64,000 nucleotides of DNA from Leifsonia shinshuensis. Lineage in GTDB: Bacteria > Actinomycetota > Actinomycetes > Actinomycetales > Microbacteriaceae. A model generated the notes under the pieces. The model saw only the letters and a program-made list of their open reading frames with translations. It was not told the DNA's origin and did no database searches. Both the position numbers and the translations under genes were made by a program. Position 1 is the first letter of the stretch. Every line of letters starts with the position of its first letter. Shown piece after piece: positions 36,135 through 43,836 of this stretch. Where the stretch lies: assembly GCF_031456835.1 (NCBI RefSeq), contig NZ_JAVDVK010000001.1, forward strand, positions 124,001 to 188,000. Direction: 5' to 3'.

Positions 36135-36812
36135 TCAGGCCGCGAGCTCGGCGTCCAGCCGGATCGGCCGGTGGTCCGAGGCGCCGGCGGGCAGCACATC
36201 CACCCGCTCGATCTCGAAACCGGTCGACGTGACGAAGTCGAAGTAGCCGGAGAAGAACTTGTAGCGCAGGTAGGTGGGCTCCGTCGTCCGCTTCAGCGTG
36301 TAGCCGGAGGTGGTGAGGTGCCGTTCGAGGCCGCGGATGAACCACGGGTAGTTGAAGTCGCCGACCATCACCGCGGGGGTCTCGGGGGAGAGGGACCGCA
36401 TCCCGTCGTGCGCCGCGGCGATCTGCTTGCGGCGCAGCGAGTTGAGGGCGGTCAGCGGGGCGGCGTGGAACGAGCCGACCAGGATGTCCTCGCCGCTGTC
36501 GCGGTCGCGGAGGTGCACGGCCAGCAGACGCTCGTTGGCGGGCGCGAGCACCCGATCATGGAGCGACTTCTGCACGGCGAACACCTGAGTGTTCAGGATC
36601 TCGTAGCGCTCGTCGCGCACGTACACCGCGAGCCCGAGCCGGTTGGCCCGAGTGGTGTCCGCAAGCGCGAGGTGGTGCAGCCGTTGCGGGAGGGCTTCGC
36701 TGTCGCACTCCTGGAGGCACAGCACGTCGACGTCGTAGGCCTCGGCGATACCCGACAGCTCACCGCTCGCGGCGTGCTTGCGGAGGTTGTAGCTCACGAT
36801 CCTCAGGGTCAT
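36135..36812 (-). CDS. endonuclease/exonuclease/phosphatase family protein
   Basis: This 225-residue EEP enzyme has the family residues SYNLRKH (start), LQECDSEA (metal-binding Glu), [16 protein letters not shown] (Asp-Asn) and [10 protein letters not shown] (catalytic His). No signal peptide is seen. It may act on DNA or on a phosphodiester small molecule; a repair role fits its location, divergent from a LigD-type polymerase gene. A 10-base-stem hairpin lies in its 5' region. Confidence 0.83.
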   Translation of the reverse strand: MTLRIVSYNLRKHAASGELSGIAEAYDVDVLCLQECDSEALPQRLHHLALADTTRANRLGLAVYVRDERYEILNTQVFAVQKSLHDRVLAPANERLLAVHLRDRDSGEDILVGSFHAAPLTALNSLRRKQIAAAHDGMRSLSPETPAVMVGDFNYPWFIRGLERHLTTSGYTLKRTTEPTYLRYKFFSGYFDFVTSTGFEIERVDVLPAGASDHRPIRLDAELAA

Positions 36813-36839
36813 GCACCTCTTCTCGACGTCCACCGTCGC

Positions 36840-36863
36840 GGGCAGGCGCATTCGCGCCTGCCC
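36840..36863. other. perfect hairpin in the 5' region of the EEP gene
   Basis: GGGCAGGCGC (36840-36849) and GCGCCTGCCC (36854-36863) form a 10-base stem with an ATTC loop. It lies between divergent genes, so it is unlikely to be a terminator; it may be an operator or an mRNA 5' structure. On the minus strand a GACAGAATGG promoter-like segment just precedes it. Confidence 0.5.
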
Positions 36864-36953
36864 TGCCATTCTGTCCCACTCGCGGCTCGGCTCAAGCGAC
36901 GCGACGGCATCCCACAAGGAATTCACATCACGGTCACCGTCGGTTCGGAGCGG

Positions 36954-36959
36954 TACGGT
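36954..36959 (+). promoter_or_regulatory. -10 element of a leaderless promoter
   Basis: TACGGT lies six bases before the ATG at 36966. Confidence 0.5.
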
Positions 36960-36965
36960 GGTCGC

Positions 36966-37985
36966 ATGGCAGGCGACGCGGTCATCCTCACGGTTCCGGG
37001 ACCCCAGGGCGACCGGGAGGTGCGCATCTCGAGTCCCGGCCGGGTGATCTTCCCGCAGGACGGCATCACGAAGCTGGATGTGGCGAAGTACCTGGTCGAG
37101 GTCGGCGAGGCGTTCGTCCGGGCGAACGGCGACCGGCCGGTCTCGCTGCAGCGCTTCCCCGACGGCATCGACGGGGAGCAGTTCTTCTCCAAGAACCCGC
37201 CGCGGGGCACGCCCGACTACGTGCGGTCGGTCCCCGTGGTCTACCCGAGCGCCCGGTCGCATCCCCAGCTCGTCATCGACGAACCGGCCGCCGCCGTCTG
37301 GGCCGCGCAGATGAACACCGTGGTGTTCCACCCGTGGCCGTCGCGCGCCGAGGACTCCGACAACCCGGACCAGCTGCGCATCGACCTCGACCCGCAGCCG
37401 GGCACCGGCTTCGCGGAGGCCGTCCCGGCCGCCATCGAACTGCGGGCCGTGCTGCAGGAGGCGGGGCTCACCGCGTTCATCAAGACCTCCGGCAACCGCG
37501 GCCTCCACGTCTTCGCGCCGATCGTCCCCGAGCGGGAGTTCCTGGATGTGCGGCACGCCGTGATCGCAGCGGCCCGCGAGCTGGAGCGCCGGATGCCCGA
37601 CCGCGTCACCACGGCGTGGTGGAAGGAGGAGCGCGGCGAGCGGATCTTCGTCGACTTCAACCAGGCCAACCGCGACCGCACCATGGCCGGCGCCTACAGC
37701 CCCCGCGCGCTGCCGCACGCCCCGGTCTCGGCCCCGATCACGTGGGACGAACTGGAGCGGATCTCGCCCGAGCAGTTCACGATCCTGACGATGCCGGAGC
37801 GCCTCCGCACGACGGGAGACCCGTGGGAGTCGTTCGCTGCGGACCCCGGCCGGATCGACGAACTGCTCGGCTGGTGGGAGCGCGACCTGTCGAACGGGCT
37901 CGGCGAGCTGCCGTTCCCGCCCGACTACCCGAAGATGCCCGGCGAGCCGCCGCGCGTCCAGCCGAGCCGGGCGAAGAAGGCGTAG
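36966..37985 (+). CDS. stand-alone LigD-type polymerase (prim-pol) domain
   Basis: This 339-residue protein is the archaeo-eukaryotic-primase-type polymerase domain found in multidomain LigD. It has FPQDGITKLDVAKYL (about 29-43), SLQRFPDGIDGEQFFSKNPP (about 59-78), the metal site LRIDLDPQPG (two Asp), FIKTSGNRGLHVFAPI (about 168-183) and IFVDFNQANRDRTMAG. Ligase and phosphoesterase domains are absent; a separate ATP-dependent ligase gene lies 1.4 kb away. It probably fills gaps with ribo- or deoxyribonucleotides during end joining. The leaderless promoter fits the start. Confidence 0.88.
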   Translation: MAGDAVILTVPGPQGDREVRISSPGRVIFPQDGITKLDVAKYLVEVGEAFVRANGDRPVSLQRFPDGIDGEQFFSKNPPRGTPDYVRSVPVVYPSARSHPQLVIDEPAAAVWAAQMNTVVFHPWPSRAEDSDNPDQLRIDLDPQPGTGFAEAVPAAIELRAVLQEAGLTAFIKTSGNRGLHVFAPIVPEREFLDVRHAVIAAARELERRMPDRVTTAWWKEERGERIFVDFNQANRDRTMAGAYSPRALPHAPVSAPITWDELERISPEQFTILTMPERLRTTGDPWESFAADPGRIDELLGWWERDLSNGLGELPFPPDYPKMPGEPPRVQPSRAKKA

Positions 37986-37998
37986 GGCGCGCGGGCGG

Positions 37999-38703
37999 TC
38001 AGTCGGCTGCGCGTTCGGCTGCGGCTTCGCCTGTCGCCTGTGCCGTGGCTTCGCCTGTCGCCCGTGCCGCCGCCCGGGCCGCCGCCCGGGCCGCCGTCTC
38101 GAGGTCGGCGACGAACGCGTCGTAGGCGGCGTCCCATCCCGGGTCGTCCCGCAGCCGCAGCAGCGCCGACGGGTGCGTGGTGACGAGGACCGAGCGGCCG
38201 TCCGCCTCTTGCAGCTTTCCGCGCTCCTCTCCGATGCGCACCGCGCGGCCCAGCACGCTGCGCCCGGCGGTCGCCCCCAGGCACACCACCACGCGCGGCC
38301 GCACCACGCCGAACTCCGCCTCCAGCCAGGGGTGGCAGGCCACGATGTTGCCGACCGCGGGCTTCTCGTGGATGCGGCGCTTGCCCTGCCGGTGGAAGCG
38401 GAAGTGCTTCACGGCGTTCGTCAGGTACACGTCGGTCCGCTGGATCCCGGCGTCGCCCAGCGCCTGATCCAGGATGCGGCCGGCCGGCCCGACGAACGGC
38501 TCGCCCTCGATGTCCTCTCGGTCGCCCGGCTGCTCGCCGACCAGCATCAGCGGAGTGCCCGCACGCCCGCTCGAGAATACGACCTGCGTGGCGTCCCGGT
38601 ACAGCTCGCAACCGCGGCAGCCCGCCGCCGCGGCCCGCAGCGCCGGAAGGTCGCGCCCGGCCGGAAGGAACCGTTCGGCGCCCGGCCGCTCCTCGTCCGC
38701 CAT
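37999..38703 (-). CDS. UdgX-type uracil-DNA glycosylase
   Basis: A 234-residue family 4-like uracil-DNA glycosylase. Motif A is GEQPGDREDIEG (56-67). The insertion KRRIH (108-112) is the UdgX-specific loop whose His (here His112) is known to bond covalently with uracil. Cys29 and Cys32 (GCRGCELY) with later cysteines fit the iron-sulfur cluster. The C-terminal 30 residues are low-complexity (ARAAARAAARATGEATAQ). It ends 13 bases from the convergent polymerase gene. Upstream of its start lies the 109-bp repeat array. Confidence 0.88.
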   Translation of the reverse strand: MADEERPGAERFLPAGRDLPALRAAAAGCRGCELYRDATQVVFSSGRAGTPLMLVGEQPGDREDIEGEPFVGPAGRILDQALGDAGIQRTDVYLTNAVKHFRFHRQGKRRIHEKPAVGNIVACHPWLEAEFGVVRPRVVVCLGATAGRSVLGRAVRIGEERGKLQEADGRSVLVTTHPSALLRLRDDPGWDAAYDAFVADLETAARAAARAAARATGEATAQATGEAAAERAAD

Positions 38704-38774
38704 GCCGGCCACGCAACCACGCCGCGCGCGGCTCCGCAATCGCCGCCCGCCCGCATCCGCCCCTCGCGCGCGCC

Positions 38775-38884
38775 GCTACCGTCGGAGATCCCCGCGCCTG
38801 CGTCGGAGATCGCGCGCGGATCGCCGCGATTCTCCCGCGGGAGAGCCTTGCGTCGGAGATGTGAGCGCTTTCCACCGACGATAG
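38775..38884 (+). repeat. 109-bp element, copy 1
   Basis: The unit begins GCTACCGTCGGAGATC and ends CCACCGACGATAG. Its outer ten bases (CTACCGTCGG / CCGACGATAG) are an inverted repeat with one mismatch. GTCGGAGAT occurs three times, at 38781, 38802 and 38852 (spacing 21 and 50). A perfect palindrome TCTCCCGCGGGAGA lies at 38831-38844. Confidence 0.85.
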
Positions 38885-38950
38885 CTCGGCGCGGCCCATC
38901 CGCCCGTCGAGCGTCGGCTACCGTGCGCGTGCCTCGCAGGTCCGCGCCCG

Positions 38951-39059
38951 CTACCGTCGGAGATCCGCTCGCGTGCGTCGGAGATCCGGCGCGGATCGCC
39001 GCGATTCTCCCGCGAGAGAGCCTTGCGTCGGAGATGTGAGCGCTTTCCACCGACGATAG
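38951..39059 (+). repeat. 109-bp element, copy 2
   Basis: The same unit, with GTCGGAGAT at 38956, 38977 and 39027 (spacing 21 and 50). The central palindrome has one change (TCTCCCGCGAGAGA). The tail GTGAGCGCTTTCCACCGACG is identical to copy 1. Confidence 0.85.
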
Positions 39060-39147
39060 GTCGGTGCGGGCCTCCGCCTCTCGGGCTCTTGCTACCGTTC
39101 GCCTGCCTCGGAGATCCGTGCTCGCTACCGTGGGAGGTCCGCGCCCG

Positions 39148-39256
39148 CTGCCGTCGGAGATCCGTGCCCGCGCGTCGGAGTTTTAGCGCCGATCGCCGCG
39201 ATTCTCCCGCGGGAGAGCCTTGCGTCGGAGATGTGAGCGCTTTCCACCGACGATAG
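39148..39256 (+). repeat. 109-bp element, copy 3
   Basis: GTCGGAGAT occurs at 39153 and 39224; the middle one at 39174 is changed to GTCGGAGTT, yet the spacing 21 and 50 is kept. The palindrome at 39203-39216 is perfect. The first bases read CTGCCGTCGG. Confidence 0.82.
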
Positions 39257-39290
39257 GTCGGTGCGGCGGCTTGCGCCCCTCGGGCGCTCG

Positions 39291-39399
39291 CTACCGTCGG
39301 AGATCCGTGCTCGTGCGTCGGAGATCGCGCGCCGATCGCCGCGAATCTCCCGCGGGAGAGCGTTGCGTCGGAGATGTGAGCGCTTTCCACCGACGATAG
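39291..39399 (+). repeat. 109-bp element, copy 4
   Basis: GTCGGAGAT at 39296, 39317 and 39367 (spacing 21 and 50); perfect palindrome at 39346-39359; tail identical to the other copies. It ends 32 bases before the stop of the convergent-side ligase gene. Confidence 0.85.
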
Positions 39400-39431
39400 G
39401 CCGGGCGGCTCGGAGCGGCGGCGGCCGCGGC

Positions 39432-40496
39432 TCAGGTCAGCACGTCGCCGAGGTCGTACGCGATCGGCCGGTCCAGCTGCTCGAACGTGCACGAGCGCGC
39501 CTCCCGGTCGGGACGCCAGCGCTCGAACTGGGCGGTGTGGCGGAACCGCATCCCCTCCATCTGGTCGTAGCGCACCTCCAGCACCCGCTCCGGCCGCAGC
39601 CGGACGAACGACACGTCCTTGCTGCCCGAGAAGCGGCTGCGGTCCGTCTCGCCGGTCATCGCCGCGCCGCTGTCGTCCCGCTCCACCAGCGGCTCCAGCT
39701 CGTCGATCAGGGCGAGCCGCTTGGCGTCGGTGAAGGCGGAGACGCCGCCCACGTTGCGCAGCTGGCCGTCGCCGTCGTAGAGCCCGACGAGCAGCGAGCC
39801 GACCCCGCGCCCGCTCGTGTGGATGCGGTAGCCGAGCGCCACGACGTCGGCGGTGCGGTGGTGCTTGATCTTCAGCATCGTCCGCTTGTTCGGGGCGTAC
39901 GGTCCGGCGAGCGGCTTGGCGACCACGCCATCCAGCCCGGCGCCCTCGAACTCGACCAGCCAGCGCCGCGCCAGCTCGACATCCGTCGTGGTGCGGGTCA
40001 GCTCGATCGGCGCGGGCAGGTCGCCGGCGAACTCCTCCAGCGCGGCACGGCGCTCGCCGAACGGACGGTCGACGTACGACTCGTCGCCGATCGCGAGCAG
40101 GTCGAACGCGACGAATGTCGCGGGCGTCTGCTCGGCCAGCAGGTTCACGCGGCTCGCCGCCGGGTGGATGCGCTGCGACAGCGCCTCCCAGTCCAGCCGC
40201 TGACTGCCCGGTTCGCCGGTGGGCACCACGATCTCACCGTCGAGCACGCAGGGCGCGGGCAGGATGCGGCGAAACGCATCCACCAGCTCGGGGAAGTACC
40301 GGGTCAGCATCTTGGAGCCGCGGCTGCCGATCTCCACCGACTCCACCGCGCCGTCGCCCTCGGCGTACACGATGGCGCGGAAGCCGTCCCACTTCGGCTC
40401 GTAGCTGAGGCCGCCGGCGACGCTGTCGGGCTCCGGCACGGCGGGGACCGCCTTCGCGAGCATCGGGGCGATCGGGGACGAGGCGGAGGGTCGCAT
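39432..40496 (-). CDS. ATP-dependent DNA ligase (LigC/LigD-ligase type)
   Basis: This 354-residue ligase has the nucleotidyl-transferase motif I EPKWDGFRA (Lys35), DGEIVVPTG (III), VAFDLLAIG (IIIa), LDGVVAKPL (IV) and TMLKIKHHRTADVV (V). An OB-fold region follows, with a SVTAS-free C-terminus. It is a two-domain ligase like LigC or the ligase half of LigD. The start at 40496 is the ATG nearest the conserved region; a GTG 16 codons upstream is possible. It probably seals ends processed by the nearby LigD-type polymerase. Confidence 0.88.
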   Translation of the reverse strand: MRPSASSPIAPMLAKAVPAVPEPDSVAGGLSYEPKWDGFRAIVYAEGDGAVESVEIGSRGSKMLTRYFPELVDAFRRILPAPCVLDGEIVVPTGEPGSQRLDWEALSQRIHPAASRVNLLAEQTPATFVAFDLLAIGDESYVDRPFGERRAALEEFAGDLPAPIELTRTTTDVELARRWLVEFEGAGLDGVVAKPLAGPYAPNKRTMLKIKHHRTADVVALGYRIHTSGRGVGSLLVGLYDGDGQLRNVGGVSAFTDAKRLALIDELEPLVERDDSGAAMTGETDRSRFSGSKDVSFVRLRPERVLEVRYDQMEGMRFRHTAQFERWRPDREARSCTFEQLDRPIAYDLGDVLT

Positions 40497-40573
40497 GCTC
40501 CGATCATGCCGCGAACCGCCACCCTCCGGAAGGGATGCGGTCACGCTGAGGATGCGCTCGGAGCCGGTGGATG

Positions 40574-40592
40574 TGAGGTAAGGCTTGCCTAT
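40574..40592 (+). promoter_or_regulatory. IdeR/DtxR iron box
   Basis: TGAGGTAAGGCTTGCCTAT matches the DtxR/IdeR 19-base consensus (TTAGGTTAGGCTAACCTAA) at 14 positions, including the central AGGC and CCTA blocks. It overlaps the -10 element at 40590, so iron-loaded IdeR should block transcription. Confidence 0.8.
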
Positions 40593-40595
40593 ACT
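40590..40595 (+). promoter_or_regulatory. -10 element of the iron-regulated promoter
   Basis: TATACT is a near-perfect -10 hexamer eight bases before the ATG at 40604, so the message is probably leaderless. Confidence 0.6.
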
Positions 40596-40603
40596 GGACC
40601 ACG

Positions 40604-41050
40604 ATGTACCGTCCCGACCACGCCTCCCACACCGCCGCGACCGCGCATCATGACGACCGCGTGCAGTTCCTCGTCGTCGGCGACCAGACGTCGCTCACGC
40701 AGCTGGAGGCCGAGCTGGCCCTGCTGCCGCTGTGCGCCCGTGGACGCGTGTTCGTCGAGGTGGAGGACGCCGCCCAGGTCGCGCCGCTGGCGACTCCGAT
40801 GCGGATGACGGTCACCTGGCTGACGCGGTCCGACCGCAGCGGTCGCCCCGGGACCGGGGAGCGCTGCGCCCGCGGTGAGGCCGCATCCCGTGCCGTCCGC
40901 GCCTGGTGCGCCGAGATGCTGTGCGACGGCCCGGGCGAGACCCGCGCCATCGTCACCGGCGGCTACGCCCTGGTGACGGAGGTGCGCGACCACCTCGTCG
41001 AGACGGTCGGCATGGCGCACGACGCCGTCGTGGCCCCCGCCCTGCGCTGA
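40604..41050 (+). CDS. SIP-domain protein (siderophore-interacting, C-terminal half only)
   Basis: This 148-residue protein resembles the C-terminal NAD(P)-binding domain of siderophore-interacting proteins (FLVVGDQTSLTQLEAELALLP, then RVFVEVEDAAQ). The FAD-binding half of a full ferric-siderophore reductase is missing, so it may work with another flavoprotein or have another role. Control by iron is strongly suggested by the IdeR box over its promoter. Confidence 0.8.
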   Translation: MYRPDHASHTAATAHHDDRVQFLVVGDQTSLTQLEAELALLPLCARGRVFVEVEDAAQVAPLATPMRMTVTWLTRSDRSGRPGTGERCARGEAASRAVRAWCAEMLCDGPGETRAIVTGGYALVTEVRDHLVETVGMAHDAVVAPALR

Positions 41051-41088
41051 CGCGCGCGACCCCTCGATCGCCGTCGGCCGGCCGGCAA

Positions 41089-41934
41089 TCAGGCGGGCAC
41101 GTCGAGCCCCACGAGCGTCTCCGTCACCGCCCAGAGGTCGCGGCCGAGTTGCGCGTTGCCCGCCTGCGGGTTGGTGCGCCCGTTGGCGTTGAGCCGGTCG
41201 AAGTACGTCCCGCTGGGCGCGCCCACCGGCGCGGGGCCGGCGAGCAGCAGCAGCGGCGCCGCGCCCGCCTGCACCGGGATGCCGAAGCTGCTGCGCGTGA
41301 CCAGGTGGCCGAACCGGATCAGCGGCGACGAGTTGCCGAAGTTCGTGGCGATCGTGCCGGGATGGAACGAGTACGCCGTGACGCCGGTGCCGGTGAGCCG
41401 CTCCGCGAGCTCGGAGGCGAACAGGATGGTCGCCAGCTTGGCCGTGCCGTAGGCGCGCCAGCCGCCCTGCCACGGCCGGCGCTCCCAGTCGAGGTCGTCG
41501 ACCCGGAGGTTGCCGAAGCGGTTCGCGAGGCTGGCGGTCGACACGACGCGGACGTCGCGCCCGGCCGCCGCCGTCTCCACCAGCCGGGGACGCAGCAGCG
41601 CGGTGAGCAGGAACGGCGCGAGATGGTTGGCCTGGATGGTGCGCTCGTGCCCGTCCGCCGTCAGCTCGCGGTCGTGGTACAGCCCGCCCGCGTTGTTGGC
41701 GAGCACGTCGATCGTGTCGTAGCGGTCGAGGAGCGCGGCGGCCAGCGCCCGCACGTCGTCGAGCCGTTCGAAGTCGGCGAGGAAGGGCGTCGCCCCGATC
41801 CGCTCCGCGACGGCGCGGGTCCGCTCCGGGTTGCGGCCGACGACAGCGACCTCGTCGCCGCCCGCCGACAGCTGCTCCGCGGCGACCTCGCCGATGCCGG
41901 AGCTCGCGCCCGTGATCACGACGGTCCGCGTCAT
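41089..41934 (-). CDS. SDR-family NAD(P)-dependent oxidoreductase
   Basis: This 281-residue protein has GASSGIG (9-15), NNAG (about 86-89), VSTAS and the YGTAKLA catalytic Tyr-Lys pair near 163. It resembles the retinol dehydrogenase/WW-domain oxidoreductase-like SDRs. It is coupled to the HEAVH membrane-protein gene by ATGA and is last in an operon headed by a disulfide reductase. The substrate is unknown. Confidence 0.86.
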   Translation of the reverse strand: MTRTVVITGASSGIGEVAAEQLSAGGDEVAVVGRNPERTRAVAERIGATPFLADFERLDDVRALAAALLDRYDTIDVLANNAGGLYHDRELTADGHERTIQANHLAPFLLTALLRPRLVETAAAGRDVRVVSTASLANRFGNLRVDDLDWERRPWQGGWRAYGTAKLATILFASELAERLTGTGVTAYSFHPGTIATNFGNSSPLIRFGHLVTRSSFGIPVQAGAAPLLLLAGPAPVGAPSGTYFDRLNANGRTNPQAGNAQLGRDLWAVTETLVGLDVPA

Positions 41935-42311
41935 CGGTAGCCGCCCTTCTCGAGGCCTGCCTCGATCTCGAACCGGTTGTGCAGCGGGTCGCGCCCCGCC
42001 ACGAAGTAGAGCAGCGGGAACAGCATCCCGTAGCGCTGCCACTGCCGCTTGTGGACGGCCTCGTGCTCCAGCACGTCGTCCGTCACGTTGTGGTCGGTGA
42101 GGTAGACGCCGCCGACGCACGAGCCGCCGCGCCCGAAGGTGCGCCGGGGCATGCCGCGGAAGACGGTCAGCCCGGCCCGTCGCTCCACCCGGCCGGTGCT
42201 CCACAGGAAGCCCCAGGCGAGGCCTACGGCCGTGGCGTACAGGTAGCCCGCGCGGCTCACCGGGGAGTCGAGCAGCAGGATGCCGAGCGGCGTGCGGTCG
42301 AAGGCGGTCAC
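41931..42311 (-). CDS. small membrane protein with an HExxH motif
   Basis: A 126-residue protein starting with GTG at 42311 (GTGA overlap with the reductase stop). One membrane segment is near residues 17-38 (AGYLYATAVGLAWGFLW). The C-terminal half has LEHEAVHKRQW, an HExxH zinc-metallopeptidase-type signature, and a possible third ligand in NRFEIEAG. Similar actinobacterial proteins are labelled 'Fe-S oxidoreductase' without clear basis. Protease activity is only suggested by the motif. Confidence 0.65.
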   Translation of the reverse strand: MTAFDRTPLGILLLDSPVSRAGYLYATAVGLAWGFLWSTGRVERRAGLTVFRGMPRRTFGRGGSCVGGVYLTDHNVTDDVLEHEAVHKRQWQRYGMLFPLLYFVAGRDPLHNRFEIEAGLEKGGYR

Positions 42312-43759
42312 TTCTCGGGCCGGCCGTACGTCTCGAGCAGGCGCAGCCAGACCTCGCTGATGGTGGGGTACGACGGCACCGCGTGCCACAGCCGGTCGAG
42401 CGGCACCTCGCCGACGACCGCGATCGTCGCCGAGTGCAGCAGCTCGCCGACGTCCTGACCGACGAACGTGACGCCGAGGACGACCTTCCGGTCCTCGTCC
42501 ACCACCATGCGCGCCGTGCCCTCGTAGCCGTCCGCGACGACGTGCGCGCCCGACACGCTCCCGATCGGGTAGTCGACGACCCGGATGCGGTACCCGGCCT
42601 TCTCGGCGCGCTCGGCGGTCAGCCCCACGGACGCGACCTCCGGGTCGGTGAACGTCACCTGCGGCACCGCCTCGTGGTCCGCGGTCGCGACGAAGGCGCC
42701 CCACGGCTCCAGCGACACCTCGCGCCCGTGCGCGCGGGCGGCGATCGCGTCGCCGGCGGCCCGGGCTTGGTACTTGCCCTGGTGCGTGAGCAGGGCCCGG
42801 TGGTTGACGTCGCCGACGCCGTACAGCCAGCCGCCGTCGACCGGTTCGCCGTCGGCGCCGAGCACGCGCATGCTGTCGTCCACGTTCAGCCAGGCGCCGT
42901 CCTCCAGGCCGAAGGCGTCGAGGCCGATGCCGAAGGTGCGGGGCACGCGACCGGTCGCGACGAGGAACTCGTCGGTCTCCACGACCGTCCCGTCGTCGAG
43001 CTGTAGGCGGAATCCGTCGTCGTCCGTCCGCTCGACGCGCTCGGTCGCCTGGTCCAGGTGCAGCACGACACCGAGTTTCTTGAGGGAGGCGGCCACCAGC
43101 TCGCCCGCGAACGGCTCGTCGCCGCCGAGCAGCGAACCGCGCGCGATCAGGTGCACCTCGGTGCCGAAGCCGGCGTACGCCGTCGCCATCTCGGTGGCGA
43201 CGACCCCGCCGCCGAGGATGGCGAGCGACACCGGCACGCGCTGTGCGCTCGTCGCCTCGCGGCTCGACCACGGCTCGCTCTCGCGGAGGCCCGGGATGTC
43301 GGGCATCAGGGCGGCGGAGCCGGTCGACACGGCGACCGCGTGCTTCGCCCGGAGCACGGTGACCGTGCCGTCCTCGGCGGTGACCGTCACCTCCTTCGGC
43401 GCGGTGATGACACCCCAACCGCGCACGAGGTCGATGCTGGCGCCGTTCAGCCACTCGACCTGGCCGTCGTCCTTCCAGTTGCTGGTCATGTCGTCGCGCC
43501 GCTTGAGCACGGCGGCGACGTCGAGCGGGCCGGTGACGGCCTCGCGGGCTCCGCCGACCTTCTGCGTCGCGCGCAGCAGGGCGCCGCTGCGCAGCAGCGT
43601 CTTCGACGGCATGCACGCCCAGTAGGAGCATTCGCCGCCGACCAGCTCGGATTCGACGATGACGGTGCGCATCCCGCCCTGCACGGCCCGGTCGGCGACG
43701 TTCTCGCCGATGGCGCCCGCGCCCATCACGATGACGTCGTAGTCCCTGATCTCGCTCAT
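42308..43759 (-). CDS. FAD/NAD(P)-dependent disulfide oxidoreductase (Lpd-like)
   Basis: This 483-residue flavoprotein has the FAD motif MGAGAIGENVAD (about 12-23), a redox-active C-x4-C (ECSYWACMPSK, about 43-53), the NAD motif LGGGVVATEMA, GVGDVN for FAD and the C-terminal His in HAVPSYPT. It is a member of the dihydrolipoamide dehydrogenase/mercuric reductase group. No lipoyl enzyme genes adjoin it, so its disulfide substrate is unknown. A GCAGGAGAG ribosome binding site precedes the ATG at 43759. Confidence 0.87.
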   Translation of the reverse strand: MSEIRDYDVIVMGAGAIGENVADRAVQGGMRTVIVESELVGGECSYWACMPSKTLLRSGALLRATQKVGGAREAVTGPLDVAAVLKRRDDMTSNWKDDGQVEWLNGASIDLVRGWGVITAPKEVTVTAEDGTVTVLRAKHAVAVSTGSAALMPDIPGLRESEPWSSREATSAQRVPVSLAILGGGVVATEMATAYAGFGTEVHLIARGSLLGGDEPFAGELVAASLKKLGVVLHLDQATERVERTDDDGFRLQLDDGTVVETDEFLVATGRVPRTFGIGLDAFGLEDGAWLNVDDSMRVLGADGEPVDGGWLYGVGDVNHRALLTHQGKYQARAAGDAIAARAHGREVSLEPWGAFVATADHEAVPQVTFTDPEVASVGLTAERAEKAGYRIRVVDYPIGSVSGAHVVADGYEGTARMVVDEDRKVVLGVTFVGQDVGELLHSATIAVVGEVPLDRLWHAVPSYPTISEVWLRLLETYGRPEK

Positions 43760-43836
43760 GCTCTCTCCTGCTCTGCGGGACGCCGCGGCGCCGTCCGCTC
43801 TCTGTCTGTTCGTCGTGCCGGGTGGAACGGATGGAT

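Larger units (their letters stand above)
38704..39431. other. gene-free stretch with repeat array
   Basis: No gene is supported in this 728-base gap. Short frames exist on both strands, but they merely translate the repeats and change frame between copies. Four near-full repeat units are listed separately. Between them are decayed half-units (for example around 38917-38945 and 39092-39140). Confidence 0.75.

Noticed and set aside
38775..39399. CRISPR-like array
   Set aside because: Units are 109 bp with internal substructure, the intervening stretches are 34-88 bases and related to one another, and no cas genes are present.
38547..39492. Repetitive small proteins encoded by the repeat array on either strand
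   Set aside because: The frames shift between copies, there are no ribosome binding sites, and the conservation follows DNA boxes and palindromes rather than codon positions.
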